Source: Collinsella sp. (GTDB lineage Bacteria; Actinomycetota; Coriobacteriia; Coriobacteriales; Coriobacteriaceae). From it: a DNA stretch of 64,000 bases. This document shows, piece after piece, positions 16,858 to 25,586 of this stretch (position 1 is its first letter; each line of letters starts with the position of its first letter). Under the pieces are notes generated by a model. The model had not been told where the DNA came from, ran no database searches, and worked only from the letters and a program-made list of their open reading frames with translations. A program made the translations under genes and the position numbers. Where the stretch lies: the NCBI GenBank assembly GCA_018382125.1, contig JAGZQO010000001.1, positions 124,001 through 188,000 on the forward strand. The letters are read 5' to 3'.

Positions 16858-17799
16858 ATGTCAGAATTCATTAGGCCTCAGGTTCAGGTCGAAGAGATCA
16901 ACGAGACGTCTGCTCGTGTCTCCGTCGAGCCGCTCGAGCGTGGTTACGGCGATACGCTGGGTAACTCCCTTCGTCGCGTTCTTCTGTCCTCGCTCGAGGG
17001 TGCCGCCGTCGAGGCTATTCAGATCGATGGTGCGCAGCACGAGTTCATGACCATCCCTAACATGGTCGAGGATGTCACCGACATCGTCCTGAATGTCAAG
17101 GGTCTTGTCTTCAGGGCTCTCGGCACGACCGACGAGGCGACCGCCACCATCTCGGTTGACGGCCCCTGCGAGGTCACCGGTGCGGACTTCTTTATTCCGT
17201 CCGAGTTTGAGCTGGTCAACCCCGAGCAGCACATTGCTACGCTCACCGAGGGTGGCCATCTCACCATGAGCATGCGCATCGGCTATGGCCGCGGCTATGT
17301 TTCTGGCGAGGCCAACAAGCGCGACAACGATCCCATCGGTGTGATCCACGTCGACTCGCTGTACTCGCCGGTTTCCCGTTGCGCCAAGCTCGTTGAGGCT
17401 TGCCGTGTCGGTCAGCACACCGACTACGACCGCCTTGTCCTCGAGATCGAGACCAACGGCTCCATCGCCCCGCGCGACGCCGTGGTCCAGGCTGCCAATA
17501 TCATCAACCAGCATATGGCCGCCTTTATGAACCTTGCCGAGACCCCCGAGGTCGAGGAGGAGGCTTCGATCTTCGCTCCCGAGGTCACCAACGACAACGC
17601 CGAGCTGGACAAGCAGATCGAGGATCTGGACCTTTCCGTCCGTTCCTACAACTGCCTTAAGCGCGCCAGCATTCACTCGGTCCGTCAGCTCGTTGAGTTC
17701 TCGGAGAACGATCTGCTCAACATCCGTAACTTCGGTGTTAAGTCGATCGAGGAAGTGAAGGACAAGCTTGAGTCCATGGGCCTGAGCCTGAAGGCTTAA
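16858..17799 (+). CDS. rpoA: DNA-directed RNA polymerase subunit alpha
   Basis: 313 residues: N-terminal dimerisation and beta-binding domain (PLERGYGDTLGNSLRRVLLS) and a C-terminal DNA/activator-binding domain (LNIRNFGVKSIEEVKDKL). TGGAGGT at 16845-16851 precedes the ATG. It lies in conserved order between rpsD and rplQ. Confidence 0.98.
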   Translation: MSEFIRPQVQVEEINETSARVSVEPLERGYGDTLGNSLRRVLLSSLEGAAVEAIQIDGAQHEFMTIPNMVEDVTDIVLNVKGLVFRALGTTDEATATISVDGPCEVTGADFFIPSEFELVNPEQHIATLTEGGHLTMSMRIGYGRGYVSGEANKRDNDPIGVIHVDSLYSPVSRCAKLVEACRVGQHTDYDRLVLEIETNGSIAPRDAVVQAANIINQHMAAFMNLAETPEVEEEASIFAPEVTNDNAELDKQIEDLDLSVRSYNCLKRASIHSVRQLVEFSENDLLNIRNFGVKSIEEVKDKLESMGLSLKA

Positions 17800-17829
17800 T
17801 GCTTCGCATATTTGAGGAGAAACTAGACC

Positions 17830-18297
17830 ATGCGTCACAACGTTAAGAAGGGCCTGAAGCTCGGCACCGATGCGAGCCACACCAAGGCCATGAAGAAGAG
17901 CCTTGCTAAGGCCCTCTTCGAGAACGACCGCATCAAGACCACCGAGACCCGCGCTAAGGCGCTGCGTTCGGTCGTCGATCCGATCATCACTTGGGCCAAG
18001 AAGGGCGACCTGCACTCTCGTCGTCTGGCTATCGCCAAGCTCGGCGATAAGCAGCTCGTTGCCGAGATCTTCGACAAGGCTGCCCAGGGTATGTGGCAGG
18101 ATCGCAACGGCGGTTATACCCGCATCATGAAGCTCGGTAACCGCAAGGGCGACAACGCTCCCATCGTTATCATGGAGCTCGTCACCGAGCCTTGCACGCC
18201 TAAGGCCAAGAAGGCTGCTCCGGCCCCCAAGAAGGCCGCTGCTCCCAAGAAGGTCGAGGCTGCCGAGGAGGCTCCTGCTGAGGAGACCGCTGAGTAG
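17830..18297 (+). CDS. rplQ: 50S ribosomal protein L17 with charged Ala/Lys-rich tail
   Basis: 155 residues. The L17 core (LKLGTDASHTKAMKKSLAKA, then YTRIMKLGNRKGDNAPIVIM) ends near residue 120. It is followed by a low-complexity Ala/Pro/Lys/Glu tail of about 35 residues (KKAAPAPKKAAAPKK and more). L17 lies near the polypeptide exit tunnel. A similar tail is present on L31 at 40428-40841. A strong terminator follows. Confidence 0.97.
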   Translation: MRHNVKKGLKLGTDASHTKAMKKSLAKALFENDRIKTTETRAKALRSVVDPIITWAKKGDLHSRRLAIAKLGDKQLVAEIFDKAAQGMWQDRNGGYTRIMKLGNRKGDNAPIVIMELVTEPCTPKAKKAAPAPKKAAAPKKVEAAEEAPAEETAE

Positions 18298-18323
18298 ACA
18301 ATCCGTCTGCATAGGCTATATTC

Positions 18324-18354
18324 GAGGGGTACGTTCGCGTACCCCTCTTTTTTT
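18324..18354 (+). terminator. Rho-independent terminator of the rpoA-rplQ operon
   Basis: Perfect 10-bp stem (18324-18333 with 18338-18347), TTCG tetraloop and seven T residues. It closes the ribosomal block before truA. Confidence 0.9.
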
Positions 18355-18389
18355 GTCGAAATGCCATTGCCTGTTTGTTGGGAGCGCCC

Positions 18390-19214
18390 ATGACCGCGCC
18401 GTCTGATTTCAATTCGATTCCAGAGCTCGATGCCACGCTCGTTTTCCGCGTGGCATACGATGGCTCGTCCTATAGCGGCTTTGCCGAGCAGCCGGGACAG
18501 ACGACGGTTGCGGGTGAGCTGCGTCGAGCCATCGAGACGCTGCTTCGCCGTCCGATCGATCTGACGTGCGCGGGTCGCACCGATGCCGGCGTGCATGCCG
18601 TGGCTCAGTACATCAGCGTGCCCGTAACGGACGCTGAGCTCGCCCTAACGCGCCGTAGGTGGCTGCGGGCTATGGATGCCCTGCTGCCCAAAGATATCGC
18701 CATCAACGAGGTCTACAAGGCCCGTAAAGGCTTTTCTGCACGTTTTGACGCGCGTTCCCGTACGTATACGTACCGTATTGCCGATCGAGATGCGCGCCCC
18801 GTGCTGTCCCGCGGTGCGGTGTGGTGGCATCGCTATCCCTTGGATGTTGAGGCTATGTCTGCTGCCTGCCCCGCGCTGCTGGGCGAGCAGGACTTTAAAA
18901 GCTTTTGCAAGGTTGCTTCTGCCGTGGGCAAACCTACGCACCGCTGCGTAATGCGCGCCGAGTTTGGCCATGAGGTTGCGTTTGGCGAGGACATCCTGAC
19001 GTTTACCATCGAGGGCAATGCGTTTCTGCATTCGATGGTCCGTACGATCGTTGGCACGCTTGTCGCGATTGGCATGCATCGCCGTGAACCCGAGTGGATG
19101 CGCGAGGTCATCGATGCTTGCGACCGTACCGCTGCGGGCCCCACGGCTCCTGCCTGCGGCCTTACGTTTATGGGCGTGGATTACGATCCCGCCGAGCTCG
19201 TCGTGCTCGACTAG
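18390..19214 (+). CDS. truA: tRNA pseudouridine(38-40) synthase TruA
   Basis: 274 residues with the catalytic Asp in AGRTDAGVHAVAQ and the family motifs YDGSSYSGFAEQPG and FLHSMVRTIVGTL. It makes pseudouridine in the tRNA anticodon arm. ATG 18390 is chosen over an upstream TTG because TTGGGAG precedes it. Location after rplQ is common in Gram-positive bacteria, though here a terminator intervenes. Confidence 0.95.
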   Translation: MTAPSDFNSIPELDATLVFRVAYDGSSYSGFAEQPGQTTVAGELRRAIETLLRRPIDLTCAGRTDAGVHAVAQYISVPVTDAELALTRRRWLRAMDALLPKDIAINEVYKARKGFSARFDARSRTYTYRIADRDARPVLSRGAVWWHRYPLDVEAMSAACPALLGEQDFKSFCKVASAVGKPTHRCVMRAEFGHEVAFGEDILTFTIEGNAFLHSMVRTIVGTLVAIGMHRREPEWMREVIDACDRTAAGPTAPACGLTFMGVDYDPAELVVLD

Positions 19215-19375
19215 GGGAGGGCTCGACGCGTCGTGCGTCGACACCCATTATCTGTGGGCTGCGCGTGTGCAACATCTGTTCTTGGCGTGCAATACAACCG
19301 GTGTCTCATTGCTTTTATTGCCGGGGTGTACCATGAACCACGGTTTGATTCATTGCTGTCGAGAGGACGGATAAC

Positions 19376-20416
19376 TTGGTTCGACGTGGCTCGCATCCGC
19401 GACTTTCGGTGATCCTTGTGGTAGAAGGTTCGCCCAGCTATGCGATGCGTGCGCTCGAGAGTATCCAGAACCAAGACCTCTACGATTTGCAGATTGTCGT
19501 TGTTTGCCGCGATGCTGCGCCCGGTGTGCGCCATTCGCTTCAAGTTGCTGCCGACAGGGACATCCATATTGATTTGATTGACGTCGAGGACGCGAAGCGC
19601 GGCGCTTGCCTTCGTGCCGGTTTTGCTGTCTCGCGCGGCTCTCAAATCATCGCTATGAACGCCGATGAGTGGTTTGCTCCGCAGGCCCTTTCCAAGATGG
19701 TCGATATCGCGTGCGATACTACGGCAGACATAGTGCTCCCCACGGTGTCGCTCGACCGCTATGATGCACATCGAGAGCGCCATTCGCGCGTCTTGGATGC
19801 TGCTCATATTTCCATCGATAGCAAATCCTCGATGGTGACCGGGCTGCCCCAGTTGATTTTAGGCGGCCTTGTCGTTCAGACCTCTGGCGTGATGTACAGC
19901 CGCTCGCTGTTTGAGGCATGCCTTTTGTGCGACAAGGTGTTTCGCACAGTTGGGTTTATGGCATGCGCGCTTTCGCAGGCACGATGCGTGTCCGGCTGCG
20001 GCGATGCTTGTTTCCACGCGGCGGCACCTAAGCTTACAGATGCCTTTGATCCCACCATGTATGCCAAGGTATCCGATGACACCCGAGCGCTCGACGAGCT
20101 TGCTGACTCACTCTCGGAAGCAGATAGCGGTGGTCGGCTCAAGCTGGCAAGCCAAAAGTTCTACTTTGCCGGACTGGTCGCCTGCATCGAGAATTTGTGT
20201 CTGAGCCCGCATGGGGTGTCGTCAATCGAGCGTTCCGCCCGCATGCGTGATATGCTCGAGGCACCTCGAACCCGTCAAATGGTCGCCGCGCTCAAGGATA
20301 ACCATCGGGGGCTCGGTCTGTTGTTTGGGCCGATTGCCAGCGCCAAGCCCGCGCGATGCGTGATGTGTACGCATCTGGCAGCTTTTCTTAACCGGACGGG
20401 CGCAAAAACCGCCTAA
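19376..20416 (+). CDS. Glycosyltransferase family A-like protein
   Basis: 346 residues. The N-terminal third has the GT-A pattern of family 2 transferases: LSVILVVEGSPSYAMRALES, QIVVVCRDA, and IIAMNADEWFAPQALSKM where a DxD motif would be (here NADEW). The rest is divergent, with no membrane helix and a Cys-rich middle (CVSGCGDACF). The start appears to be TTG 19376 after GAGAGGACGG. Acceptor and product are unknown; it could be an inactive or specialised transferase. It stands alone between truA and argR. Confidence 0.55.
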   Translation: MVRRGSHPRLSVILVVEGSPSYAMRALESIQNQDLYDLQIVVVCRDAAPGVRHSLQVAADRDIHIDLIDVEDAKRGACLRAGFAVSRGSQIIAMNADEWFAPQALSKMVDIACDTTADIVLPTVSLDRYDAHRERHSRVLDAAHISIDSKSSMVTGLPQLILGGLVVQTSGVMYSRSLFEACLLCDKVFRTVGFMACALSQARCVSGCGDACFHAAAPKLTDAFDPTMYAKVSDDTRALDELADSLSEADSGGRLKLASQKFYFAGLVACIENLCLSPHGVSSIERSARMRDMLEAPRTRQMVAALKDNHRGLGLLFGPIASAKPARCVMCTHLAAFLNRTGAKTA

Positions 20417-20500
20417 ACGGCTCATTACGAAACAAACTTGCATAGAATTGTTTCGAAATGCGTTCTTATACACAAAAGCCTTCAAATAGCGTTAAACTAT

Positions 20501-20515
20501 TCAATCACTGATTGA
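20501..20515. promoter_or_regulatory. Candidate ArgR operator
   Basis: Perfect inverted repeat TCAAT-5-ATTGA, 34 bases upstream of the argR ATG in AT-rich DNA. ArgR proteins often repress their own gene through palindromic ARG boxes; the link is inference. Confidence 0.35.
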
Positions 20516-20548
20516 TTGTCTCCGCCATCTTTTGGAGAGAGGGTTTGT

Positions 20549-20986
20549 ATGGCTAAAAAACGCAATGGGCGCCAGGATGCCATTAGAGATATTGTGCGCA
20601 ATAAGGACGTCCGCACGCAGCGCGTGCTGGTCGATGAGCTCCGCGCTATGGGCTTTGATTGCACGCAGGCGACTGTCTCTCGCGATATTGCCGATATGGG
20701 GCTGCGTAAGCTCCCTGAGGGCATCTATGTTCTGGCAGAGGACCTGCACCTGCAGCGTATGGTTTCCGAGCTCGTAACGGGCGTTCTGCGCACCGATAAT
20801 CTGGTTATGATCAAGGCTCAGCCTGGTACGGCTTCCGGTATCGCCGCCGCCGTTGATGCGGCAGAGTTGCCCGATGTGCTTGGCTCGCTTGCCGGCAACG
20901 ATACGATTTTGGTTATTGCCCAGACGGCCGAGGACGGCGAGCGTCTCGAGGCGCTGATCAATAAGCTGAGCAATTCTCGCAAGTAG
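20549..20986 (+). CDS. argR: Arginine repressor ArgR
   Basis: 145 residues: winged-helix N-terminus (QDAIRDIVRNKDVRTQ, then CTQATVSRDIADMGL) and C-terminal arginine-binding/hexamerisation domain (VLGSLAGNDTILVIA). The start ATG 20549 follows GGAGAGAGGG; the frame is open upstream to 20516 but the family N-terminus begins here. It controls arginine synthesis and catabolism genes. No arg genes are in this window, so it is a stand-alone regulator gene. Confidence 0.93.
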   Translation: MAKKRNGRQDAIRDIVRNKDVRTQRVLVDELRAMGFDCTQATVSRDIADMGLRKLPEGIYVLAEDLHLQRMVSELVTGVLRTDNLVMIKAQPGTASGIAAAVDAAELPDVLGSLAGNDTILVIAQTAEDGERLEALINKLSNSRK

Positions 20987-21036
20987 GCGTGCGGGTCGTG
21001 CGCTCGGCACTGTGCGCGCTGACATAGTGGCTTGTA

Positions 21037-21070
21037 AGGGGTATCGACGTTGGTCGGTACCCCCCTTTTT
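21037..21070 (+). terminator. Terminator after argR
   Basis: Stem AGGGGTATCGAC-like arm (21037-21049) pairing with 21054-21065, one GU pair, followed by six T residues. About 50 bases after the argR stop. Confidence 0.75.
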
Positions 21071-21115
21071 TGTCTGCCGGTATAAAGACCGCCCATCAGG
21101 TCGCATTAAACTAAA

Positions 21116-21154
21116 AAGGCCCCCGAGCAGTTTAATAAGCTGCTCGGGGGCCTT
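21116..21154. terminator. Terminator for the class A PBP gene (minus strand)
   Basis: Perfect 15-bp stem (21116-21130 with 21140-21154), 9-nt loop. Read on the minus strand it is followed by a T-run (the plus-strand AAAAA at 21112-21116), 23 bases after the PBP stop, so it probably ends that transcript. Confidence 0.8.
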
Positions 21155-21176
21155 GTTGCTTATGGCCGGATGATTT

Positions 21177-23369
21177 CTAGCCGACCGTATCGTCAGGCGT
21201 GGGCGAGGGGTCGGGAGTGGGCGTAGGCGTAGGCGTGCCGCCATCGCCGCCGGTCGAACCACCAGTGGAGCCACCCGTCGAGCCACCGGTCGTACCGGTG
21301 CCGCCGGTGGTGTCGCCGCCCGTGGTCTCGGTGGTCGTGGTCGTCGTGGTCGTCGTTGTGGTGGTTTCCTCTTCGTCCTCGTTCTCGTCCTTGTCGTCGT
21401 TCTCCGTCTTCTTGGTGTTGTTGGTGCCGTAGAACTTCCAGACGCTGTTGTTCTTGTAGGTGGGCGCCGTTCCGGTCGCAAACTCCTCGCGCTCGGTACC
21501 GGTCAGAACGGTGTTCATAAACCGCTTAAAGACAGGCAGGTTGGTGCTGTCGCCCAGCAGGTCTGTGCCGTATTTTTGGATAGGGATCTCGCCCGCGGAA
21601 TAGCCGGTCCACAGGGCGCACGCCAGCTGCGGGGTATAGCCGCAGAACCACAGGTTGGTGGTGTTGTCGGTGGTGCCCGTCTTGCCGGCATAGGGCTGGT
21701 TGACGCTCAGGGCACCGGCAGCACCCGTACCGCCGCCCTGCATGACGCCGGACAGAACATCGGTGACCGCGGCGGCCTCGCCCTCGGTAAGCACCTGTGA
21801 GGGATTGTCCGTGTGCTGGTACAGCACCGAACCGGTACGAGAGTCAATCTCGGTGATGGCGATCGGCTGGCGATAGTAGCCGCCGTTGGCAAACGTCGCG
21901 TAGGCGGCGGCCATCTCGAGCGGCGAGATCGAGCCGGTGCCGAGCGTCATGACGGGAACGTCCTCGATGTTGTCCTTGGCGGGATCGATGCCGAGCTTTT
22001 TGACGAGCGAGATGATCTTGCTGTTGCCGACGGCTTCCGCCACCTGGATGTAGCCGGTGTTGGAGGAGTATGCCGTCGCCTGCTTAAGCGTGATGTTGCC
22101 ATAGCTATGGTTGGCGTAGTTTTGGACCTCGGTCGTGGTGCCCTTGGCCTTGAGCGGCGAGTTGCAGTTGAGGGTGACGTTGGGGTTCATGCCGTTTTGG
22201 ATGGCAGTTGCCAGTGTAAAGGCCTTGAAGGTGGAGCCGACGGGACGCTTGGCCGTGGCATGGTTTACGTGGTTCTCGTCGGCGTTGTAGTCGTAGCCGC
22301 CCACCATGCACTTGATGTAGCCGGTCTTGGGGTCGACGACGACCATGCCCATGTCCAGGCCGTCGAGTGAGAGCGTGTCGAGCTGCTCGCGGACGGCATT
22401 CTCTGCCACCTGCTGCATCGTGGGGTCGATGGTGGTCTTGACGGTCAGGCCGCCCTTAAAGAGCACGTCGGTCGAGAACTCCTGCTCCAGCAGCTGCTTA
22501 ACATAGGCGACAAAGTAGGGCTGCGAGTATACGTCGACGCCGCTGCCCGAAATCTCGGTCACGTTGAGGGTGATGGGCTCGGCCTGTGCGGCATCGTGCT
22601 CCTCCTGGGTGATGTGGCCCAGGCGCAGCATGTTGTCGAGGACCTTGTTGCGGCGAGACAGTGCCAGGTCGGGATTGACCGTGGGGTCGTACTGCGAAGG
22701 CGAGTTGGGAAGGCCGATGAGCAGCGCGGCTTCGCTCAGGGTGAGGTCGGCGGCGCTCTTGGACAGGTAGGTCTCGGCTGCGGCCTCGATGCCGTAGGCG
22801 CCGTGGCCGTAATAGATGGTGTTGAGGTACATCATGAGGATCTCGTCTTTGGAGTACATGTCCTCCATCTTGATGGCGATGTAGGCCTCGCGCACCTTAC
22901 GCTCGATGGTCGAGTCGAACTGCTCCTCCTGCAGGATGGTGTTGCGCACCAGCTGCTGGGTGATAGTCGAGGCGCCTTCGTGCCCGCCGCCGAGGGTTGC
23001 CACCGCAGCACGCGCGATACCCCACAGGTCGATACCGCCGTGCTCGTAGAAGCGCTCGTCCTCGACGTCAACGGTGCCCTGCAGCACGTAGGGGGAGACC
23101 TCGTCCTTGGTGATGGACTTGCGGTTTTGCGTGTAGAAGCTCGCGATCTTGTTGCCGTTGCAGTCGACGATCTCGGTGGGCTCGCTCACCAGATACGCGT
23201 TGGCGTCGGTGTAGTCGGGCAGATCGGACAGCCAGCGGTTGACGTTGCCGACCATGCCGATGCCAAACGCCACGCCCGCGATAAGCAAAAAGCCCAAAAA
23301 CGAGAGCAGGATTATGGGCAGGGCATGCGTCTTTGAACGGCTGCGTCCCTGTCGTTGGCGAGGACCCAT
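21177..23369 (-). CDS. Class A penicillin-binding protein (bifunctional transglycosylase/transpeptidase)
   Basis: 730 residues. One membrane helix at about 17-40, then the GT51 transglycosylase domain (EDERFYEHGGID with catalytic Glu103; GASTITQQLVRN at 132-143). The transpeptidase domain carries the full set of motifs: STFK (Ser379), SSN (435-437) and KTGT (563-566). It polymerises and cross-links peptidoglycan outside the membrane. The C-terminal 60-70 residues are low complexity: a run of 12 Thr, GGST repeats and a TPTP tract, probably wall-spanning. ATG at 23369 is preferred because GGAGGT lies 7 bases upstream; the frame is open further upstream but without a good site. Divergent from the U32 gene. 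Confidence 0.95.
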   Translation of the reverse strand: MGPRQRQGRSRSKTHALPIILLSFLGFLLIAGVAFGIGMVGNVNRWLSDLPDYTDANAYLVSEPTEIVDCNGNKIASFYTQNRKSITKDEVSPYVLQGTVDVEDERFYEHGGIDLWGIARAAVATLGGGHEGASTITQQLVRNTILQEEQFDSTIERKVREAYIAIKMEDMYSKDEILMMYLNTIYYGHGAYGIEAAAETYLSKSAADLTLSEAALLIGLPNSPSQYDPTVNPDLALSRRNKVLDNMLRLGHITQEEHDAAQAEPITLNVTEISGSGVDVYSQPYFVAYVKQLLEQEFSTDVLFKGGLTVKTTIDPTMQQVAENAVREQLDTLSLDGLDMGMVVVDPKTGYIKCMVGGYDYNADENHVNHATAKRPVGSTFKAFTLATAIQNGMNPNVTLNCNSPLKAKGTTTEVQNYANHSYGNITLKQATAYSSNTGYIQVAEAVGNSKIISLVKKLGIDPAKDNIEDVPVMTLGTGSISPLEMAAAYATFANGGYYRQPIAITEIDSRTGSVLYQHTDNPSQVLTEGEAAAVTDVLSGVMQGGGTGAAGALSVNQPYAGKTGTTDNTTNLWFCGYTPQLACALWTGYSAGEIPIQKYGTDLLGDSTNLPVFKRFMNTVLTGTEREEFATGTAPTYKNNSVWKFYGTNNTKKTENDDKDENEDEEETTTTTTTTTTTTETTGGDTTGGTGTTGGSTGGSTGGSTGGDGGTPTPTPTPDPSPTPDDTVG

Positions 23370-23531
23370 ATATTGACCTCCAGGTATGTCGTGCCGGACG
23401 GCGGATGTGCCGTCGGGGCAGGATGGACATAAGTTATTACACGATAAACCAAACGGGGCGCGCGAGGCCTCGTGTATGCTGGAAGACGGCATTTTTCAGA
23501 GTGAATGCATACCTTGGTAAGGAGTTTGCCG

Positions 23532-25490
23532 ATGGCGATTCGGACGATGGGGCCGAGCGGACAACACAAGACTGGATTGGATGCTGCCGGTGCGGCGCTG
23601 CCCGAGCTGCTGGCGCCGGCGGGCGGGCTCGACCAGATGCTTGCGGCCATCGCCGCGGGCGCCGATGCCATCTATGCGGGGTTGGGCGGCTTTAACGCCC
23701 GTGTGAGCGCTCATGGCTTTACGGATGACGAGTTTGCGCGCGGTTGCGCCGTGGCGCATGCCCATGGCGTGCGCGTGTACGTGACGCTCAACGTGTTCGT
23801 GTTTGACGATGAGCTGTCCGACGCGGTGGCGTTGGGAGCTCATGCACTGGAGCTGGGCGCCGATGCTCTGATTGTCGCCGATGCCGGGCTGGCCTGCGCG
23901 CTGCGCGCGGTGATTCCCGGGGTCGAGATTCACCTGTCCACGCAGGCGGGCGTTCATAGCGAAGGCGCCGTGCGGCTTGCCGCCGATGAGCTGGGAGTCG
24001 AGCGCGTGACGACGGCACGCGAGCTGGCGGTCGACGAGATTGCGGCGCTATGTGCCACGGGCGTGCCCATCGAGGTATTCTGCCACGGTGCGATTTGCAT
24101 CGGCTATTCGGGGGCGTGCGAGTTTTCGGCCCTGCGGCGTGGGCGCTCGGCGATGCGCGGCGACTGCACGCAGCCGTGCCGTCTGGCGTACGACCTGGTG
24201 GACGAGGCGGGACAGAGCGTTGTCGCCGTCGAGGGAGATCGCCTGCTGTGCCCGCGCGACTATCTGGGTATTGCACATCTGCCCGAGCTTGTAGATGCCG
24301 GCGTGGCGTCGCTCAAGATCGAGGGGCGCATGAAGAACTCCGATTACGTATTCAACGTGGTGCGGGTGTGGCGCCGGGCACTCGATATGCTGCGCGACGG
24401 CGCGTGGGACCCCGATGCCGTGGAAGAGCTTGAACGCGAGCTGGGGAGGTCGTTTAACCGTGGGTTTACCGATACGTACCTGCGAGGGCGTTCGGGTGCC
24501 GAGCTGATGAGCTTTGAGCGCGCAATTAACCAGGGCGTGCGCGTGGGGCGTTTGGTCGCTGTGGGCCACGAAGAGGTGACCGTTGAGCTCGACGCCGCCG
24601 TGGCGGCGGGTGACACGCTCGAGATTCGGTTCTATCCGGGTGTCGACGCGCGTCCCGATGTGTCCAAGCGCTGGCCGCAGGTGCCCTGCCCGGTGGATGC
24701 CGCAGCGGGGAAGCGCGTCGTCGTGCATTGCAAGCGTAAGGTGGACGCGGGCTGCGAGGTATACCTGATTCGCAGCGCCGGCGTGTTGGATCAGACGGCG
24801 GCGGTGTTGGAGCGCATGCGGGCCGAGGCGGATGCGATTGCGCCCGTTGCGCGTGCCGTTGAGGTGCTGCCCTTTGAGGGCGTTGCGGTGGATGGCGGTG
24901 CGTCGACGGAGTTGGTGGAGTGCGCGGTTCCCACTCGCATGGTTTTTGCTTGGCAACTGATGGATGCCGACCCGCGCGGAGAACTCGATTTGTCCGACGC
25001 CGTTGTGGTGCTTGACGAGGCGTACCGCACAGGTGACGCTGACCGGACCCGCTCACTGATGCAGCGTGCCGGGCGCGTCGTCTGCCGCAACCTGGGACAG
25101 GTGGTGATCGCTCGCGAGCTGGGCGTGACGTTTGACGTGGCGGCGCCGGTGTTCTGCGCGAATCGGGCCACGCTTACCTGGCTGCGCGGACTCGGTGCGG
25201 GGCGGGTGTACTTGCCGGCCGAGTTGCTCGGCAATGATGCGGAGCGTATTGCCGAACTGGCTGCTGAACCCGGCGTCTTGGGTCCGGTCGACGCCGACCG
25301 TCCCGAGCTTATGGTGTGCGAGCACTGCCTGCTGACCGCCGAGGGCGTCTGCGCCACCGATGCGACGGGACAGGTCCGTTGCCGCGACTGCTTGCGTCGT
25401 CGGCAGGTACGCTATCTGGTCGAGCGTGACGGTACGCGTCTGCCAGTTGCCATTGACGCATGCGGCAGGACGAGGATTTTCCTGTCGTAG
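23532..25490 (+). CDS. U32 family peptidase-like protein (RlhA/YhbU group)
   Basis: 652 residues. The U32 signature is clear: IEVFCHGAICIGYSGACEFS followed by GRSAMRGDCTQPCR, with conserved cysteines thought to hold a cluster or metal. The N-terminus ELLAPAGGLDQMLAAIAAGAD is typical. The C-terminus has a CEHC and CRDC pair. Length and domain order resemble RlhA, which hydroxylates 23S rRNA C2501 in E. coli, rather than a peptidase; the function here is inference. Start ATG 23532 has AAGGAG 9 bases upstream. Divergent from the PBP gene. Confidence 0.88.
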   Translation: MAIRTMGPSGQHKTGLDAAGAALPELLAPAGGLDQMLAAIAAGADAIYAGLGGFNARVSAHGFTDDEFARGCAVAHAHGVRVYVTLNVFVFDDELSDAVALGAHALELGADALIVADAGLACALRAVIPGVEIHLSTQAGVHSEGAVRLAADELGVERVTTARELAVDEIAALCATGVPIEVFCHGAICIGYSGACEFSALRRGRSAMRGDCTQPCRLAYDLVDEAGQSVVAVEGDRLLCPRDYLGIAHLPELVDAGVASLKIEGRMKNSDYVFNVVRVWRRALDMLRDGAWDPDAVEELERELGRSFNRGFTDTYLRGRSGAELMSFERAINQGVRVGRLVAVGHEEVTVELDAAVAAGDTLEIRFYPGVDARPDVSKRWPQVPCPVDAAAGKRVVVHCKRKVDAGCEVYLIRSAGVLDQTAAVLERMRAEADAIAPVARAVEVLPFEGVAVDGGASTELVECAVPTRMVFAWQLMDADPRGELDLSDAVVVLDEAYRTGDADRTRSLMQRAGRVVCRNLGQVVIARELGVTFDVAAPVFCANRATLTWLRGLGAGRVYLPAELLGNDAERIAELAAEPGVLGPVDADRPELMVCEHCLLTAEGVCATDATGQVRCRDCLRRRQVRYLVERDGTRLPVAIDACGRTRIFLS

Positions 25491-25586
25491 GTGCCGCGTC
25501 GCGTCAGTTTGTTATCATAACAGAGTTTATGGACTTCCAGCACCGCCGTTTTCGGCGAGGGTGCTATAGCAAAAGGAGGATACCCA

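Noticed and set aside
19333..19374. 13-codon leader peptide ahead of the glycosyltransferase-like gene
   Set aside because: It has no ribosome site and no run of regulatory codons, and probably arises by chance over the ribosome site of the next gene.
21300..21400. Phase-variable repeat tract in the PBP tail
   Set aside because: The Thr run is encoded by mixed ACC/ACG/ACA codons and length changes would stay in frame, so on-off switching is unlikely.
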